DNA of 48,564 nt from a virus. Under the pieces are notes generated by a model that worked only from the letters and a program-made list of their open reading frames with translations, did not search any database and was not told the DNA's origin. Where the stretch lies: positions 1 to 48,564 of IMG/VR virus record IMGVR_UViG_3300032246_000739, one strand, 5' to 3'. This document shows positions 15,065-21,652 of this stretch, piece after piece. Both the position numbers and the translations under genes were made by a program. Each line of letters starts with the position of its first letter. Positions within the stretch are counted from its first letter, which is position 1.

Positions 15065-15247
15065 ATGAGCACACAACAAAGCCCGAGCGCACAAGCCGCC
15101 GTTTTATGGATTCGAGCCCAATGGCATCGCGCACAGTCCCGCGATTTTTTAAACAACAGCACCGCGAGCATGTATCAGCATGAGCACGCAGCCGAGGCGT
15201 TGGAGGCCCAAGCCGCCCAACTGACCCGCGAGGACATGGCCGCATGA
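15065..15247 (+). CDS. Small helical protein, unknown
   Basis: A 60-residue Ala/Gln/His-rich helical protein (SAQAAVLWIRAQWHRAQSRD ... EHAAEALEAQAAQL). Translation starts after the duplicated two-hairpin leader. The stop is coupled to the next start by ATGA. No recognised function. Confidence 0.6.
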   Translation: MSTQQSPSAQAAVLWIRAQWHRAQSRDFLNNSTASMYQHEHAAEALEAQAAQLTREDMAA

Positions 15248-15423
15248 AATACCCTGAAGCCGCCTACATTAACGCCGGCCACGCATACGAGCGAGCCCGA
15301 ACACCGCAGGCAACCCAAGCCCGCGCCCAAACTATTCGTACCATGCTGGAGGCCGAGCGAATAGACGACCGCGCCGAGGCCCGCCAACTGGTGGAGACCG
15401 GCCGGCAGGAGGCTAGAAAATGA
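15244..15423 (+). CDS. Small helical protein, unknown
   Basis: A 59-residue protein (MKYPEAAYINAGHAYERART, then an Arg/Glu/Ala helix ending GRQEARK). Its start overlaps the preceding stop and its stop overlaps the following start, both as ATGA. This triplet of coupled genes leads into the direct-repeat array. Function unknown. Confidence 0.6.
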   Translation: MKYPEAAYINAGHAYERARTPQATQARAQTIRTMLEAERIDDRAEARQLVETGRQEARK

Positions 15424-15743
15424 CATCGAGGGCGCTCCGGCCCCGTCAGTCTCCGGCGGCGGGCGCTCCGGCCCCGTCAGTGGCGCAGCCGGGTTGCTCC
15501 GGCCCCGTCAATATGGCGCTCCGGCCCCGTCAGCCCTGCGCTCCGGCCCCGTCAGCGAAAAGATTCCCCGAATCCGAAAACCCGTTGACGCTGGCGTTGA
15601 TCCAGTCCACGCGGGTACAAACACACACCGACATGGTTCAGGCTGTGAGGCTGATCCGTGCTTTGGAATCTAAATTAACAGGCTGCGAGGTTGATCGGTG
15701 CCGATTGGCCGCAGATGTATTACTCGAAAGACGATTGACATGA
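15420..15743 (+). CDS. Reading frame across the direct-repeat array; C-terminal helical domain
   Basis: A 107-codon frame coupled to the previous gene (ATGA). The first 50 codons translate the direct repeats into alternating peptides (ALRPRQ, APAPS, CSGPV) because the repeats fall in different frames. That part is therefore probably shaped by DNA function. Residues from about 55 on (NPLTLALIQSTRVQTHTDMV ... LESKLTGCEVDRCRLAADVL) look like an ordinary small helical protein and could start at an internal Met (MVQAVRLI). The stop is coupled to the next tiny gene. Confidence 0.45.
   Translation: MTSRALRPRQSPAAGAPAPSVAQPGCSGPVNMALRPRQPCAPAPSAKRFPESENPLTLALIQSTRVQTHTDMVQAVRLIRALESKLTGCEVDRCRLAADVLLERRLT
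15431..15555. repeat. Iteron-like direct repeats (five copies)
   Basis: Five copies of GCTCCGGCCCCGTCA begin at 15434, 15465, 15496, 15518 and 15540. Copies 1, 2, 4 and 5 extend leftward with GC or GGC, and all but copy 3 continue with G. The spacing is 31, 31, 22 and 22 bases, close to three, three, two and two helical turns, so the copies face one side of the helix. A partial sixth copy, CCGGCCCCGTCAG, lies at 15864-15876 in the end of the primase gene. Adjacent minus-strand genes encode primase, helicase and a ParB-like protein. A replication origin or protein-loading site is the likeliest reading. Confidence 0.75.
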
Positions 15744-15823
15744 TGACACGATGGGAAAAATTTGAACGGGCCGTGTTCCTGCTTTGCTTAATTGTTGTGG
15801 CTTGTAGCCTGTACTGGCCGTGA
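15740..15823 (+). CDS. 27-residue single-span membrane peptide
   Basis: The frame MMTRWEKFERAVFLLCLIVV continues to ACSLYWP and a TGA. The start overlaps the previous stop as ATGA. A basic N-terminus followed by about 16 hydrophobic residues gives one inner-membrane helix. The 3' end overlaps the convergent primase gene. It is too short for certainty; the coupled start is the main support. Confidence 0.4.
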   Translation: MMTRWEKFERAVFLLCLIVVACSLYWP

Positions 15824-16639
15824 GGGTAGTCCTTTGGCGAGGGCTTGGCTTGATCTAAACAAGCCGGCCCCGTCAGCAAAATCGTTGAAGTCTTGACCAA
15901 TTACGGGAGGCATGAAATATGGCCACCCTATTTTTTTGGCCGTGTTCAGTCCGGTTTGGCTGAAATCGTTGTCCGCGACAATGAACCCCTCTTTCAGAGA
16001 TGCCGCAATCTTTTCCATGTTGCCTGCTGAAAAGCATACGTGCAACGTGTACCGTTTCTTCAATGCTTTCATGGCCGCTCGGATAGATAGGCCAGTCGCG
16101 TACCCTTCACAGAGAATGTGCGGGCCTTTGTTGTCCCAGACAAACTCAGCATTGCTTGTGCGCTGGCCGAACAAAAACTTTTTCTTTCCCTCGGGCTCGA
16201 TGATCTGCACGCCCACCAGATTAGGTCCGACACGCATCGGGATCAGCAGCAGCAGCACTCCGTCTTTGACGTACACGTTGCCCTGTTCGTCTGGAAATCC
16301 CTTTGCTGAAAGGTAAGGGTGATGGGCGATCTGGCTTTCTTTCAGCATCCATGCAGCAGTCTTGGCCGCTTCAGACTGCTTGCGTTTGATGTCGTCGTCT
16401 GCCTGTTTGGCTATGCGCTTTATTTTCTCAAAGTCCACCACCGAATCAGCGTCCGCCTTCCAGACTGCAATCTCCGTCATGAGTGCATGATTTTGGACGA
16501 AGCCGTGGTCACCCATAAACTTGACAGACCCATTCTTGTGGGCTGGCTTGTCTTCTGTTGCGTATCGTTTCCACTGGCCGACGGGCGGCATATGGTTAAT
16601 GGCTATTCCGTGCAGCCTTGCAAATGAGATGAAGTCCAT
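15788..16639 (-). CDS. Toprim-domain primase
   Basis: A 283-residue DnaG-like primase module without zinc ribbon or helicase part. Toprim signatures are HILCEGYATGLSIRAA (catalytic Glu178), VADNDFSQTG (Asp223, Asp225) and the metal site IGQDFNDF (about 248-255). An N-terminal domain carrying HHPYLSAKGFPDEQGNVYVK precedes it. Together with the helicase encoded immediately upstream it would start DNA synthesis for the host polymerase, since no phage polymerase is present. The start lies three bases after the helicase stop. Its 3' end carries a partial copy of the iteron sequence. Confidence 0.85.
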   Translation of the reverse strand: MDFISFARLHGIAINHMPPVGQWKRYATEDKPAHKNGSVKFMGDHGFVQNHALMTEIAVWKADADSVVDFEKIKRIAKQADDDIKRKQSEAAKTAAWMLKESQIAHHPYLSAKGFPDEQGNVYVKDGVLLLLIPMRVGPNLVGVQIIEPEGKKKFLFGQRTSNAEFVWDNKGPHILCEGYATGLSIRAAMKALKKRYTLHVCFSAGNMEKIAASLKEGFIVADNDFSQTGLNTAKKIGWPYFMPPVIGQDFNDFADGAGLFRSSQALAKGLPSRPVQATSHNN

Positions 16640-16641
16640 GA

Positions 16642-18108
16642 TTATTTTTTCGATTTGAGATAACGAATCAGCGCCGCTTTGACCGCTTTGTCAAATTCTT
16701 TCGAGGGCGTGACAGCCTTGTCATCAAGTCCTCTTGGCCAAACTCCAAACTTTTCTTTGTATGTGTGGGCTGCTCGTCCTGCACTCCATCCTTTGTACTT
16801 GACCATGTACTGGCACATTCCCCACCAGTCTTGCTTGATGTCCCGACTCGCGCCGGGTGCCAGCTCCTCCATTTCTCCAGAGACTTCAACCACCTGATTC
16901 TTGCGCTCTCGGACGTGGCCGCAGTGCAAGCAAGTATCGGATTTACTTGGCCAAAACGCGCCGCACATTGGGCACTTGGCCGCCTCTTTTTCTTTGTCGG
17001 TCTTCTCTTTCTTGGGCTTCTCTCGCGTGTCGTCCAGCTCACTGACGCCGTTGTTGTAGACCTCTTCCCAATCCTCTTGAAACCGCAGATAGTTGCCTGA
17101 ATGACACAGCCAGACGCCATACTCTTTGTCTGGGTGGCTACGCATGACTCGCCCCATCTGCTGGATGTGAGACGAAAGCGACTTGCTGAAAGGTCTGGCC
17201 GATACGCCGATCTTCACGTCAGGAACGTCGAAACCCTTGGTCAAGATGTCAGTAGCAATCAAGCCGTGAATCTCTGTGTCCGGCCGAGCAAAGTCCTCAA
17301 TGACGTCCTGTTTGAACGTGCCGTCGTCTTTGTAGCTGATGGATACAAAGTTGTAGCCCTCTTCGGCAAACTTCTTTGCAAGGTCCGCACCGTGCGCCAC
17401 ACCTGAGCAAAAGACAATCGTCTTGACGGGCTTACCGTATATCTCATGCGTCTTCTTGATCCACTCACTAACAATGTCGCCAGTGATCTGCATCCCGCGC
17501 TTCTCGGTTTCTTTGGAGGACCATTCGCCCGCGACTTTCTTTGCCCCGTCCATGTTGATTTCTTTGGCAATGAAGACGCGAAGCGGAGCCAATACCTTTT
17601 GATCGACTAGCTCTTTGGTGGTGACCGTGCTGACTACGTTCTTGTACGTATCTCCAAGCCCTTTGGTGAAAGGTGTAGCCGATAAGCCGATCACTTTTAT
17701 CTCTGGGTTGTTCTTAATGAACTCGATGGTCTGTGCCCGTTTGGCATGGCACTCGTCCACGATCATCAGCGAGAGGCCGGGAAAGCTGCCTCGCTTTTCA
17801 ATGGTCTGCGCTGAACAAACTTGGATGTACTCGTGAGGCCGATACCGCCAATGGCCGGCCATCAGGACACCATGCTCGATTTTGTATTTCTCAAGACGTT
17901 GGCTTGTTTGGTCGGTCAGGATGATCCGGTCAAGGATCATTGCAGACCTGTTGCCCTTCTTCATGGTGGCTTCAAGCAGAGCGATGGCCATCTCTGTTTT
18001 TCCACCACCAGTGGGGCTGTAAAGTATTTGCGCGGTGTGCCCATCAGCAAAGCCTTTGCGCAGAGCATCAAGAGTTTTCTCCTGATACTCACGAAGTTTC
18101 AGTGACAT
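16642..18108 (-). CDS. SF2 DNA helicase with zinc ribbon
   Basis: A 488-residue superfamily 2 (DEAD/DEAH, RecG/RadD-like) helicase. Motif I is SPTGGGKTE (31-39), motif II DECH (118-121) and motif III SAT (143-145). Motif V is in ATDILTKGFDVPD and motif VI is QMGRVMR (317-323). A CPMC...CLHC zinc ribbon follows (C379, C382, C393, C396), then a C-terminal domain with WWGMCQYMVKYKGW. The ATG at 18108 is preceded by AGGAGAAACTT; a frame seven codons longer lacks a site. It probably unwinds DNA at the origin or remodels recombination intermediates with the primase encoded next. Confidence 0.9.
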   Translation of the reverse strand: MSLKLREYQEKTLDALRKGFADGHTAQILYSPTGGGKTEMAIALLEATMKKGNRSAMILDRIILTDQTSQRLEKYKIEHGVLMAGHWRYRPHEYIQVCSAQTIEKRGSFPGLSLMIVDECHAKRAQTIEFIKNNPEIKVIGLSATPFTKGLGDTYKNVVSTVTTKELVDQKVLAPLRVFIAKEINMDGAKKVAGEWSSKETEKRGMQITGDIVSEWIKKTHEIYGKPVKTIVFCSGVAHGADLAKKFAEEGYNFVSISYKDDGTFKQDVIEDFARPDTEIHGLIATDILTKGFDVPDVKIGVSARPFSKSLSSHIQQMGRVMRSHPDKEYGVWLCHSGNYLRFQEDWEEVYNNGVSELDDTREKPKKEKTDKEKEAAKCPMCGAFWPSKSDTCLHCGHVRERKNQVVEVSGEMEELAPGASRDIKQDWWGMCQYMVKYKGWSAGRAAHTYKEKFGVWPRGLDDKAVTPSKEFDKAVKAALIRYLKSKK

Positions 18109-18153
18109 AAGTTTCTCCTGCCGGTACACATGCCCACCGGCTTGGGCAATTGA

Positions 18154-18975
18154 TTATTGCTCGTATTTCTTGAGTTGACGTTGCTGTGCGGCCACTTGCT
18201 TTTTGAGCTGGGCACACTCGTCTTGGAAGCGATCACGGCTGCCTTTGAGCGAGACAATTTCTATCTCGGCCACGCGTAATTGTTCACGCAAATCAGCGAT
18301 CATTTCGCTGGCTGCTTGCTTTTCTTCGGCCGTACCTTCCATACCAGAAACCGCGAGCTGTGTCGTTAACTCTGCATTTTCTTGCGTTAATCGCTCAATC
18401 AATTCTTGCTGTGCATCGTACTGAGGAGGCTCTGGTTCGGGCTTTTTCGGCCCCTCTGCCTTAGCCTTGGCTGGACGGCCAACGGGCTTGCTCATGGTTT
18501 TTGTTTCGCCGCTTGGCGTCTGGTATTCCACTTTGTCGGGCATCTTGCCGCTTGAGTTGCGCAGGTTGGACACGAACGAAACCGATACATCGCAGTGACG
18601 CGCAATTTCTGTGTTGCTTTTCTGGCTCCACTCAAAGTCATCTAAATGCGTCATAACCGCCTTGCGCTTATCAGCTTGAGTGCGTCGCAGGCCGTGGTTG
18701 CTGTTGACGCTAGTCGCAAACAACTTGGCGTCGCGGAATGTACCATTGACTACGTTGCACTTGATGCTGACCTTGCCGGCCCGCTTGTGAGCATGGTAGC
18801 GGTGGTAGCCATCGGCCAGATAAAAGTGAACGCCATCAAAGAAGACCGACACCGGATCAAAGTCTGCGCCCTGCTCAATCTTGTATGCGTAATCCGTAAC
18901 AGTTTCTTCGTCAATTGCGACACGCATTTGCAGGTCTGCATGCAGCACCAAGGCTGCAAGGTTCATCGGCTTCAT
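18154..18975 (-). CDS. ParB/Srx-type protein with coiled-coil tail
   Basis: A 273-residue protein. Residues about 10-70 have the ParB/Sulfiredoxin fold: PVSVFFDGVHFYLADGYHRY with the GEQRxxA-equivalent ADGYHRYHA (54-62). An HTH follows at about 118-140 (KSNTEIARHCDVSVSFVSNL). Then come a Pro/Lys linker and a C-terminal coiled coil (ENAELTTQLAVSG ... LKKQVAAQQRQLKKYE). The family binds DNA sites and may use CTP; some phage members are nucleases. No ParA partner exists here. Start at ATG 18975 after AAAGGAAACAC. Proximity to the iteron array makes it a candidate reader of those repeats (inference). Confidence 0.75.
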   Translation of the reverse strand: MKPMNLAALVLHADLQMRVAIDEETVTDYAYKIEQGADFDPVSVFFDGVHFYLADGYHRYHAHKRAGKVSIKCNVVNGTFRDAKLFATSVNSNHGLRRTQADKRKAVMTHLDDFEWSQKSNTEIARHCDVSVSFVSNLRNSSGKMPDKVEYQTPSGETKTMSKPVGRPAKAKAEGPKKPEPEPPQYDAQQELIERLTQENAELTTQLAVSGMEGTAEEKQAASEMIADLREQLRVAEIEIVSLKGSRDRFQDECAQLKKQVAAQQRQLKKYEQ

Positions 18976-19124
18976 GTGTTTCCTTTTGTCATTGTCCAGC
19001 CCAGATAGAACCAGCGCCAGTAAGTTTGAATGTTGTCGTTTGTGTATCGAGTGCCACTCCACGAAGGGGCGTCCCGGCCTTTGGCTTCAATCAAAGCCTC
19101 AAATTTTTGTCTTGCTTCTTCCAA
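18972..19124 (-). CDS. Small early protein with TTG start
   Basis: A 50-residue protein that starts at TTG, seven bases after a near-perfect Shine-Dalgarno (GGAGG), and ends in an ATGA overlap with the ParB-like gene. It reads EEARQKFEALIEAKGRD and then SWSGTRYTNDNIQTYWRWFY. This resembles a very common small phage early protein with a W-x-G-x-x-Y...VQ-x-x-W pattern, of unknown function. It is easily missed because of the rare start and short length. First gene of the replication operon. Confidence 0.75.
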   Translation of the reverse strand: MEEARQKFEALIEAKGRDAPSWSGTRYTNDNIQTYWRWFYLGWTMTKGNT

Positions 19125-19169
19125 TTAAACCTCCAAAAAAAAAGTAAAAAATATCTTGCGATGTTTAGC

Positions 19170-19197
19170 ATTCTACAGTAAACTACACCCATGTCAA
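19170..19197 (-). promoter_or_regulatory. Sigma70 promoter of the replication operon
   Basis: On the minus strand consensus TTGACA (19192-19197) and TAGAAT (19170-19175) are 16 bases apart, about 45 bases before the TTG start at 19124. ATATCTTGC occurs at 19151-19159 and again at 19210-19218, on both sides of the promoter, a possible regulator site. The divergent plus-strand transcript has no equally clear promoter. Confidence 0.75.
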
Positions 19198-19249
19198 CAG
19201 GTATATTTTATATCTTGCTGACAGGTAGAAGAAAGTAAACAACAACTTT

Positions 19250-19273
19250 CTGCCCTTATTTGTGTAAGGGCAG
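19250..19273. repeat. Palindrome copy 2: CTGCCCTTA-TTTGTG-TAAGGGCAG
   Basis: A 9-bp inverted repeat with loop TTTGTG, lying between the divergent replication promoter and the first plus-strand genes. No U-tract follows (GTCACC), so it does not look like a terminator. It is identical in core and loop to copies at 11671 and 28582. Confidence 0.75.
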
Positions 19274-19292
19274 GTCACCAAAAGGAAATCAC

Positions 19293-19334
19293 ATGAAATC
19301 AACAGTAAGAACTTTTGTTTTAAAAGGATATTGA
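19293..19334 (+). CDS. Possible 13-residue leader peptide
   Basis: AAAGGAAATCAC precedes ATG, encoding MKSTVRTFVLKGY and a TGA. The stop lies one base before the next ATG and the Shine-Dalgarno of that gene is inside the peptide frame. This would permit leader-type coupling. Length alone makes it uncertain. Confidence 0.3.
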   Translation: MKSTVRTFVLKGY

Positions 19335-19335
19335 A

Positions 19336-19539
19336 ATGGATGCTGCACTGGACTTGATAAAAGAACTGGTAATCACCGCCGTAATCATCTTTGGCGTTAT
19401 GTGCCTCTTGGCCTTGTGTTTTTGGATGTATCCGTCAATGACGGAGGTCAAAAAGATGGACTGCTCCCTTGTGGAGTTTAGCCCTGACGTGGCACTGGAA
19501 GTTAAGCAAGCATGCCGAGAGGCGAGGAGAAAGACATGA
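19336..19539 (+). CDS. Small membrane-anchored protein
   Basis: A 67-residue protein with a long hydrophobic helix (LVITAVIIFGVMCLLALCFW, about 11-31) after a short N-terminus. A soluble tail with two Cys and a basic end follows (VKQACREARRKT). Shine-Dalgarno AAAGGAT. Ends in ATGA overlap with the next tiny gene. Probably an inner-membrane early protein; role unknown. Confidence 0.65.
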   Translation: MDAALDLIKELVITAVIIFGVMCLLALCFWMYPSMTEVKKMDCSLVEFSPDVALEVKQACREARRKT

Positions 19540-19601
19540 ACCAAAAACAATGGCCCGACAATTGGCCTTTTCCGCCTTACCCACTGAGGAGCAGCAAGTG
19601 A
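19536..19601 (+). CDS. 21-residue Pro/Trp-rich peptide
   Basis: The ATG overlaps the previous stop and is preceded by GAGGAGAAAGAC, a very strong site. It encodes MNQKQWPDNWPFPPYPLRSS plus Lys and stops in a GTGA overlap with the next gene. Strong coupling at both ends suggests it is translated; function unknown. Confidence 0.45.
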   Translation: MNQKQWPDNWPFPPYPLRSSK

Positions 19602-19837
19602 ACAAAAAACAACTGGCGGAAGCCGCAAAAACCCGTTACGAACAATGCACAAGAATGCTTAAAGCACATGAGATTTTATGGAAAGACATTTGGGACGCGC
19701 AGCCGAACCCATTCCTAAAAATTAAAGAGCACACATCAGAGCATCAAATAAAAATGAGAGCGTTGATTATTAATCCGTGGATTGAGGCAAGGAAAGAATA
19801 CGAAACAGCATTAAAAGCATTAAGGGGCAACCAATGA
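19598..19837 (+). CDS. Small helical early protein (GTG start)
   Basis: A 79-residue protein beginning at GTG (19598), which overlaps the preceding TGA, with GAGGAGCAGCAA upstream. It reads MNKKQLAEAAKTRYEQCTRM ... KEYETALKALRGNQ, all helical and mildly basic. The longer open frame upstream lacks a start with a ribosome binding site. It ends coupled to the next gene (ATGA). No family recognised. Confidence 0.6.
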   Translation: MNKKQLAEAAKTRYEQCTRMLKAHEILWKDIWDAQPNPFLKIKEHTSEHQIKMRALIINPWIEARKEYETALKALRGNQ

Positions 19838-19929
19838 AACGACAAACACGATTGGAAGTCTACGTTACGGTGCTGTGCGCCGTGTGTGCGTCAATGATTA
19901 TCTGGAGGTTTTATGAGTGGATGGCGTAA
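19834..19929 (+). CDS. 31-residue membrane peptide
   Basis: Frame MKRQTRLEVYVTVLCAVCAS continues to MIIWRFYEWMA. The ATG overlaps the previous stop. One hydrophobic helix flanked by basic and aromatic residues is compatible with an inner-membrane mini-protein. Its last 17 bases overlap the next gene, which starts at 19913. Confidence 0.45.
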   Translation: MKRQTRLEVYVTVLCAVCASMIIWRFYEWMA

Positions 19930-20146
19930 AAGACAAGTGATAGAGATGGCCCGTAAGGCTGGGTTTGAACAAGTGGGTCACGATTCTTTCCAAGAATTTA
20001 CCGCTCGTGTTGAAGCCTTTGCCGCACTGGTGCGTGCGGATGAGCGTAAGGCATTGTGCAAATTGATGGAAGACCAAAACACATGGGACTTTTATGACCC
20101 TAACCGTACCGCCATTGAAATTATCCGAGCAAGGGGACAAGCATGA
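19913..20146 (+). CDS. Small early protein with FAALVRADE motif
   Basis: A 77-residue helical protein. The segment FAALVRADERKALCKLMEDQ resembles a motif repeated in many small phage early proteins of unknown function. Start ATG after TGGAGGTTTT, an excellent Shine-Dalgarno located inside the preceding membrane-peptide gene, so the two are coupled. Confidence 0.65.
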   Translation: MSGWRKRQVIEMARKAGFEQVGHDSFQEFTARVEAFAALVRADERKALCKLMEDQNTWDFYDPNRTAIEIIRARGQA

Positions 20147-20180
20147 GCACCATATACGTGTCACGTTAAGGAGAAAACAC

Positions 20181-20453
20181 ATGATGATTAAACGCGATAT
20201 GGCCTTGGACAATTTAATCAAGGTCTGCAAAGAAACACTGCAAATTATTGGCAATATGGTTGAGAACGACAGCGTGGCCTACTCCCGTGGCTATGAAGAT
20301 GGCATGGCCGCCGAGGCGCAAGTGCAAAAAACTTTGAGGCCGTGGGTAGGGCTGACGGATGAGGACATTGCTTTGATTGATTGGGAATCTTTAGTAACTA
20401 AAAAAGATTTTGCCCAAGCCATTGAAGTCAAACTCAAGGAGAAGAACACATGA
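20181..20453 (+). CDS. Small early protein, unknown
   Basis: A 90-residue protein starting MMIKRDMALDNLIKVCKETL. It contains AYSRGYEDGMAAEAQ, a motif type frequent in phage early proteins, and ends with a basic tail (VKLKEKNT). The ATG at 20181 follows AAGGAGAAAACAC, so it is preferred to the longer open frame. ATGA overlap with the next gene. Confidence 0.65.
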   Translation: MMIKRDMALDNLIKVCKETLQIIGNMVENDSVAYSRGYEDGMAAEAQVQKTLRPWVGLTDEDIALIDWESLVTKKDFAQAIEVKLKEKNT

Positions 20454-20584
20454 ACACTGAAGACGACGAATTTGAGCGCATTGAGCGCGAGATGAAGTGG
20501 CGGCAGATACCTGATGATCTGCCCAAGGCAATACCATTCATTACCGAAGAAGAACTGCAAGAACTTTTAAAGGAAGAGACGTGA
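20450..20584 (+). CDS. Small acidic early protein
   Basis: A 44-residue, strongly acidic protein (MNTEDDEFERIEREMKWRQI ... TEEELQELLKEET). The start overlaps the previous stop, and the stop overlaps the GTG of the next gene (GTGA). Charge suggests a protein-binding or DNA-mimic-like partner, without further evidence. Confidence 0.6.
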   Translation: MNTEDDEFERIEREMKWRQIPDDLPKAIPFITEEELQELLKEET

Positions 20585-20862
20585 TCCGAAGTAGACACCA
20601 ATTGATACGAGATATTTTGCTGGCCTCGGAGGACGGCTTGACCGTTAAGCAGATTGCAGAAGTTCTGGGCGATGACAACTACAAATCGGTGGCAAAGACG
20701 GTAAAGCTGATCCACGGCGTATACATTGACCGATGGATGGTCCCCAAGCGCGGCCAGTACGCAGCAGTGTATGACTGCGTAGATGTTCCAGCAGATGCCC
20801 CGCACCCGACAGAGAGATACCTTCCGCAAACCAAATGGCAACCAACGGAGCAAAGAACATGA
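20581..20862 (+). CDS. Small winged-helix-like DNA-binding protein
   Basis: A 93-residue protein with a GTG start coupled to the previous gene. Residues about 8-55 (LIRDILLASEDGLTVKQIAE, VLGDDNYKSVAKTVKLIHG, YIDRWMVPKRGQYAAVYD) fit a winged helix: helix, HTH with 'TVKQIAEVLG' and beta wing. It probably binds DNA to regulate early transcription or replication. The target is unknown. Confidence 0.6.
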   Translation: MIRSRHQLIRDILLASEDGLTVKQIAEVLGDDNYKSVAKTVKLIHGVYIDRWMVPKRGQYAAVYDCVDVPADAPHPTERYLPQTKWQPTEQRT

Positions 20863-21047
20863 TCGACGTATACGCAACCGAAGTAGAAGCTATGGACGAG
20901 GACCGCAACCTGCTGTTCACTTTAAAAATGATGGACGAGTACTGTTGCACCATGACCATAAAAGAAAGTTTGCTGCTAAGTAACGACAACTTGGAAGAGG
21001 TGCTAAACGCCGTAAAACAAGCGGTGAAAATGTTGAGGCTGGAGTGA
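20859..21047 (+). CDS. Small acidic early protein, unknown
   Basis: A 62-residue protein (MIDVYATEVEAMDEDRNLLF ... NLEEVLNAVKQAVKML). The ATG at 20859 overlaps the preceding stop and has GGAGCAAAGAAC upstream, so the eight-codon longer start is rejected. Mixed alpha/beta, no recognised motif. Confidence 0.65.
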   Translation: MIDVYATEVEAMDEDRNLLFTLKMMDEYCCTMTIKESLLLSNDNLEEVLNAVKQAVKMLRLE

Positions 21048-21074
21048 ACCGCAAACAAAAAGGAGCTTTAAATA

Positions 21075-21602
21075 ATGGCATACGTTAAACCATCACCAGA
21101 AGAGCAAGCAAGGCGCACCGCACAAGGTATTGCCACACGCCGAGCAAACAAAGAGGCGCACAAAGCGGAAATGCGAGATGCCTACGAGCGACATTACTTG
21201 CTGAAAGACCAAATTAAGGCGCTTGAAAATAGATTGCAAGTTGCTCAAACACTGGACACCATGAATGATTTGGCGAACAAAATAACCAACAAGACGCTTG
21301 CTTCAGAAGAGTCAATTTTAAAAGTTGCCAAGCCTTGGCAAAGCTTTACTGGTGTTTACTTCTTGATATTGGAAAACAAAATTGTCTACGTCGGCCAATC
21401 AGTAAATGTTTACGCCAGAATAAGCTCCCACACACAAAAGAAATTTGATAGCTTTACCGTGCTACCTTGCCCGAAGGAGCACTTAAATGTGTTGGAATCG
21501 CTTTACATCCACATGCTTAATCCACCGCTTAACGGGCACGAGAATAGTAAATGCGCACCGCTTAACCTAGAAAAAATCTTAAAGCTTGCAGTTAATTTTT
21601 GA
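21075..21602 (+). CDS. GIY-YIG nuclease
   Basis: A 175-residue protein. The N-terminal 85 residues are a basic helical region that may hold DNA (EEQARRTAQGIATRRANKEA). From about 91 it has the GIY-YIG catalytic fold: GVYFLILENKIVYVGQS with the two tyrosine motifs (Tyr95, Tyr105), Arg115 in NVYARISSH, and Glu141 in VLESLYIHMLNPPLNG. Such enzymes make single- or double-strand cuts as repair, restriction or homing nucleases. It is the last gene of the early run, closed by an intrinsic terminator. A neighbouring HNH gene on the other strand hints at mobile-endonuclease history. Confidence 0.8.
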   Translation: MAYVKPSPEEQARRTAQGIATRRANKEAHKAEMRDAYERHYLLKDQIKALENRLQVAQTLDTMNDLANKITNKTLASEESILKVAKPWQSFTGVYFLILENKIVYVGQSVNVYARISSHTQKKFDSFTVLPCPKEHLNVLESLYIHMLNPPLNGHENSKCAPLNLEKILKLAVNF

Positions 21603-21605
21603 GGC

Positions 21606-21629
21606 AAACCCACCTAGTGTGGGTTTTTT
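21606..21629 (+). terminator. Intrinsic terminator of the early operon
   Basis: AAACCCAC (21606-21613) pairs perfectly with GTGGGTTT (21619-21626) around loop CTAGT and is followed by TTTATTT. It starts four bases after the GIY-YIG stop codon. Confidence 0.9.
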
Positions 21630-21652
21630 ATTTACCGTTTTGGTAAAAAAAA

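Noticed and set aside
15431-15555. CRISPR array
   Set aside because: Repeats are only about 15-19 bases with spacers of a few to about 15 bases and unequal unit lengths (31, 31, 22, 22). No cas genes. Iteron-type repeats fit better.
18154-18975. Full ParAB partition system
   Set aside because: No Walker-type ParA gene is nearby or elsewhere in the window. A lone ParB-like protein does not make a partition system, so phage-plasmid status is not claimed.
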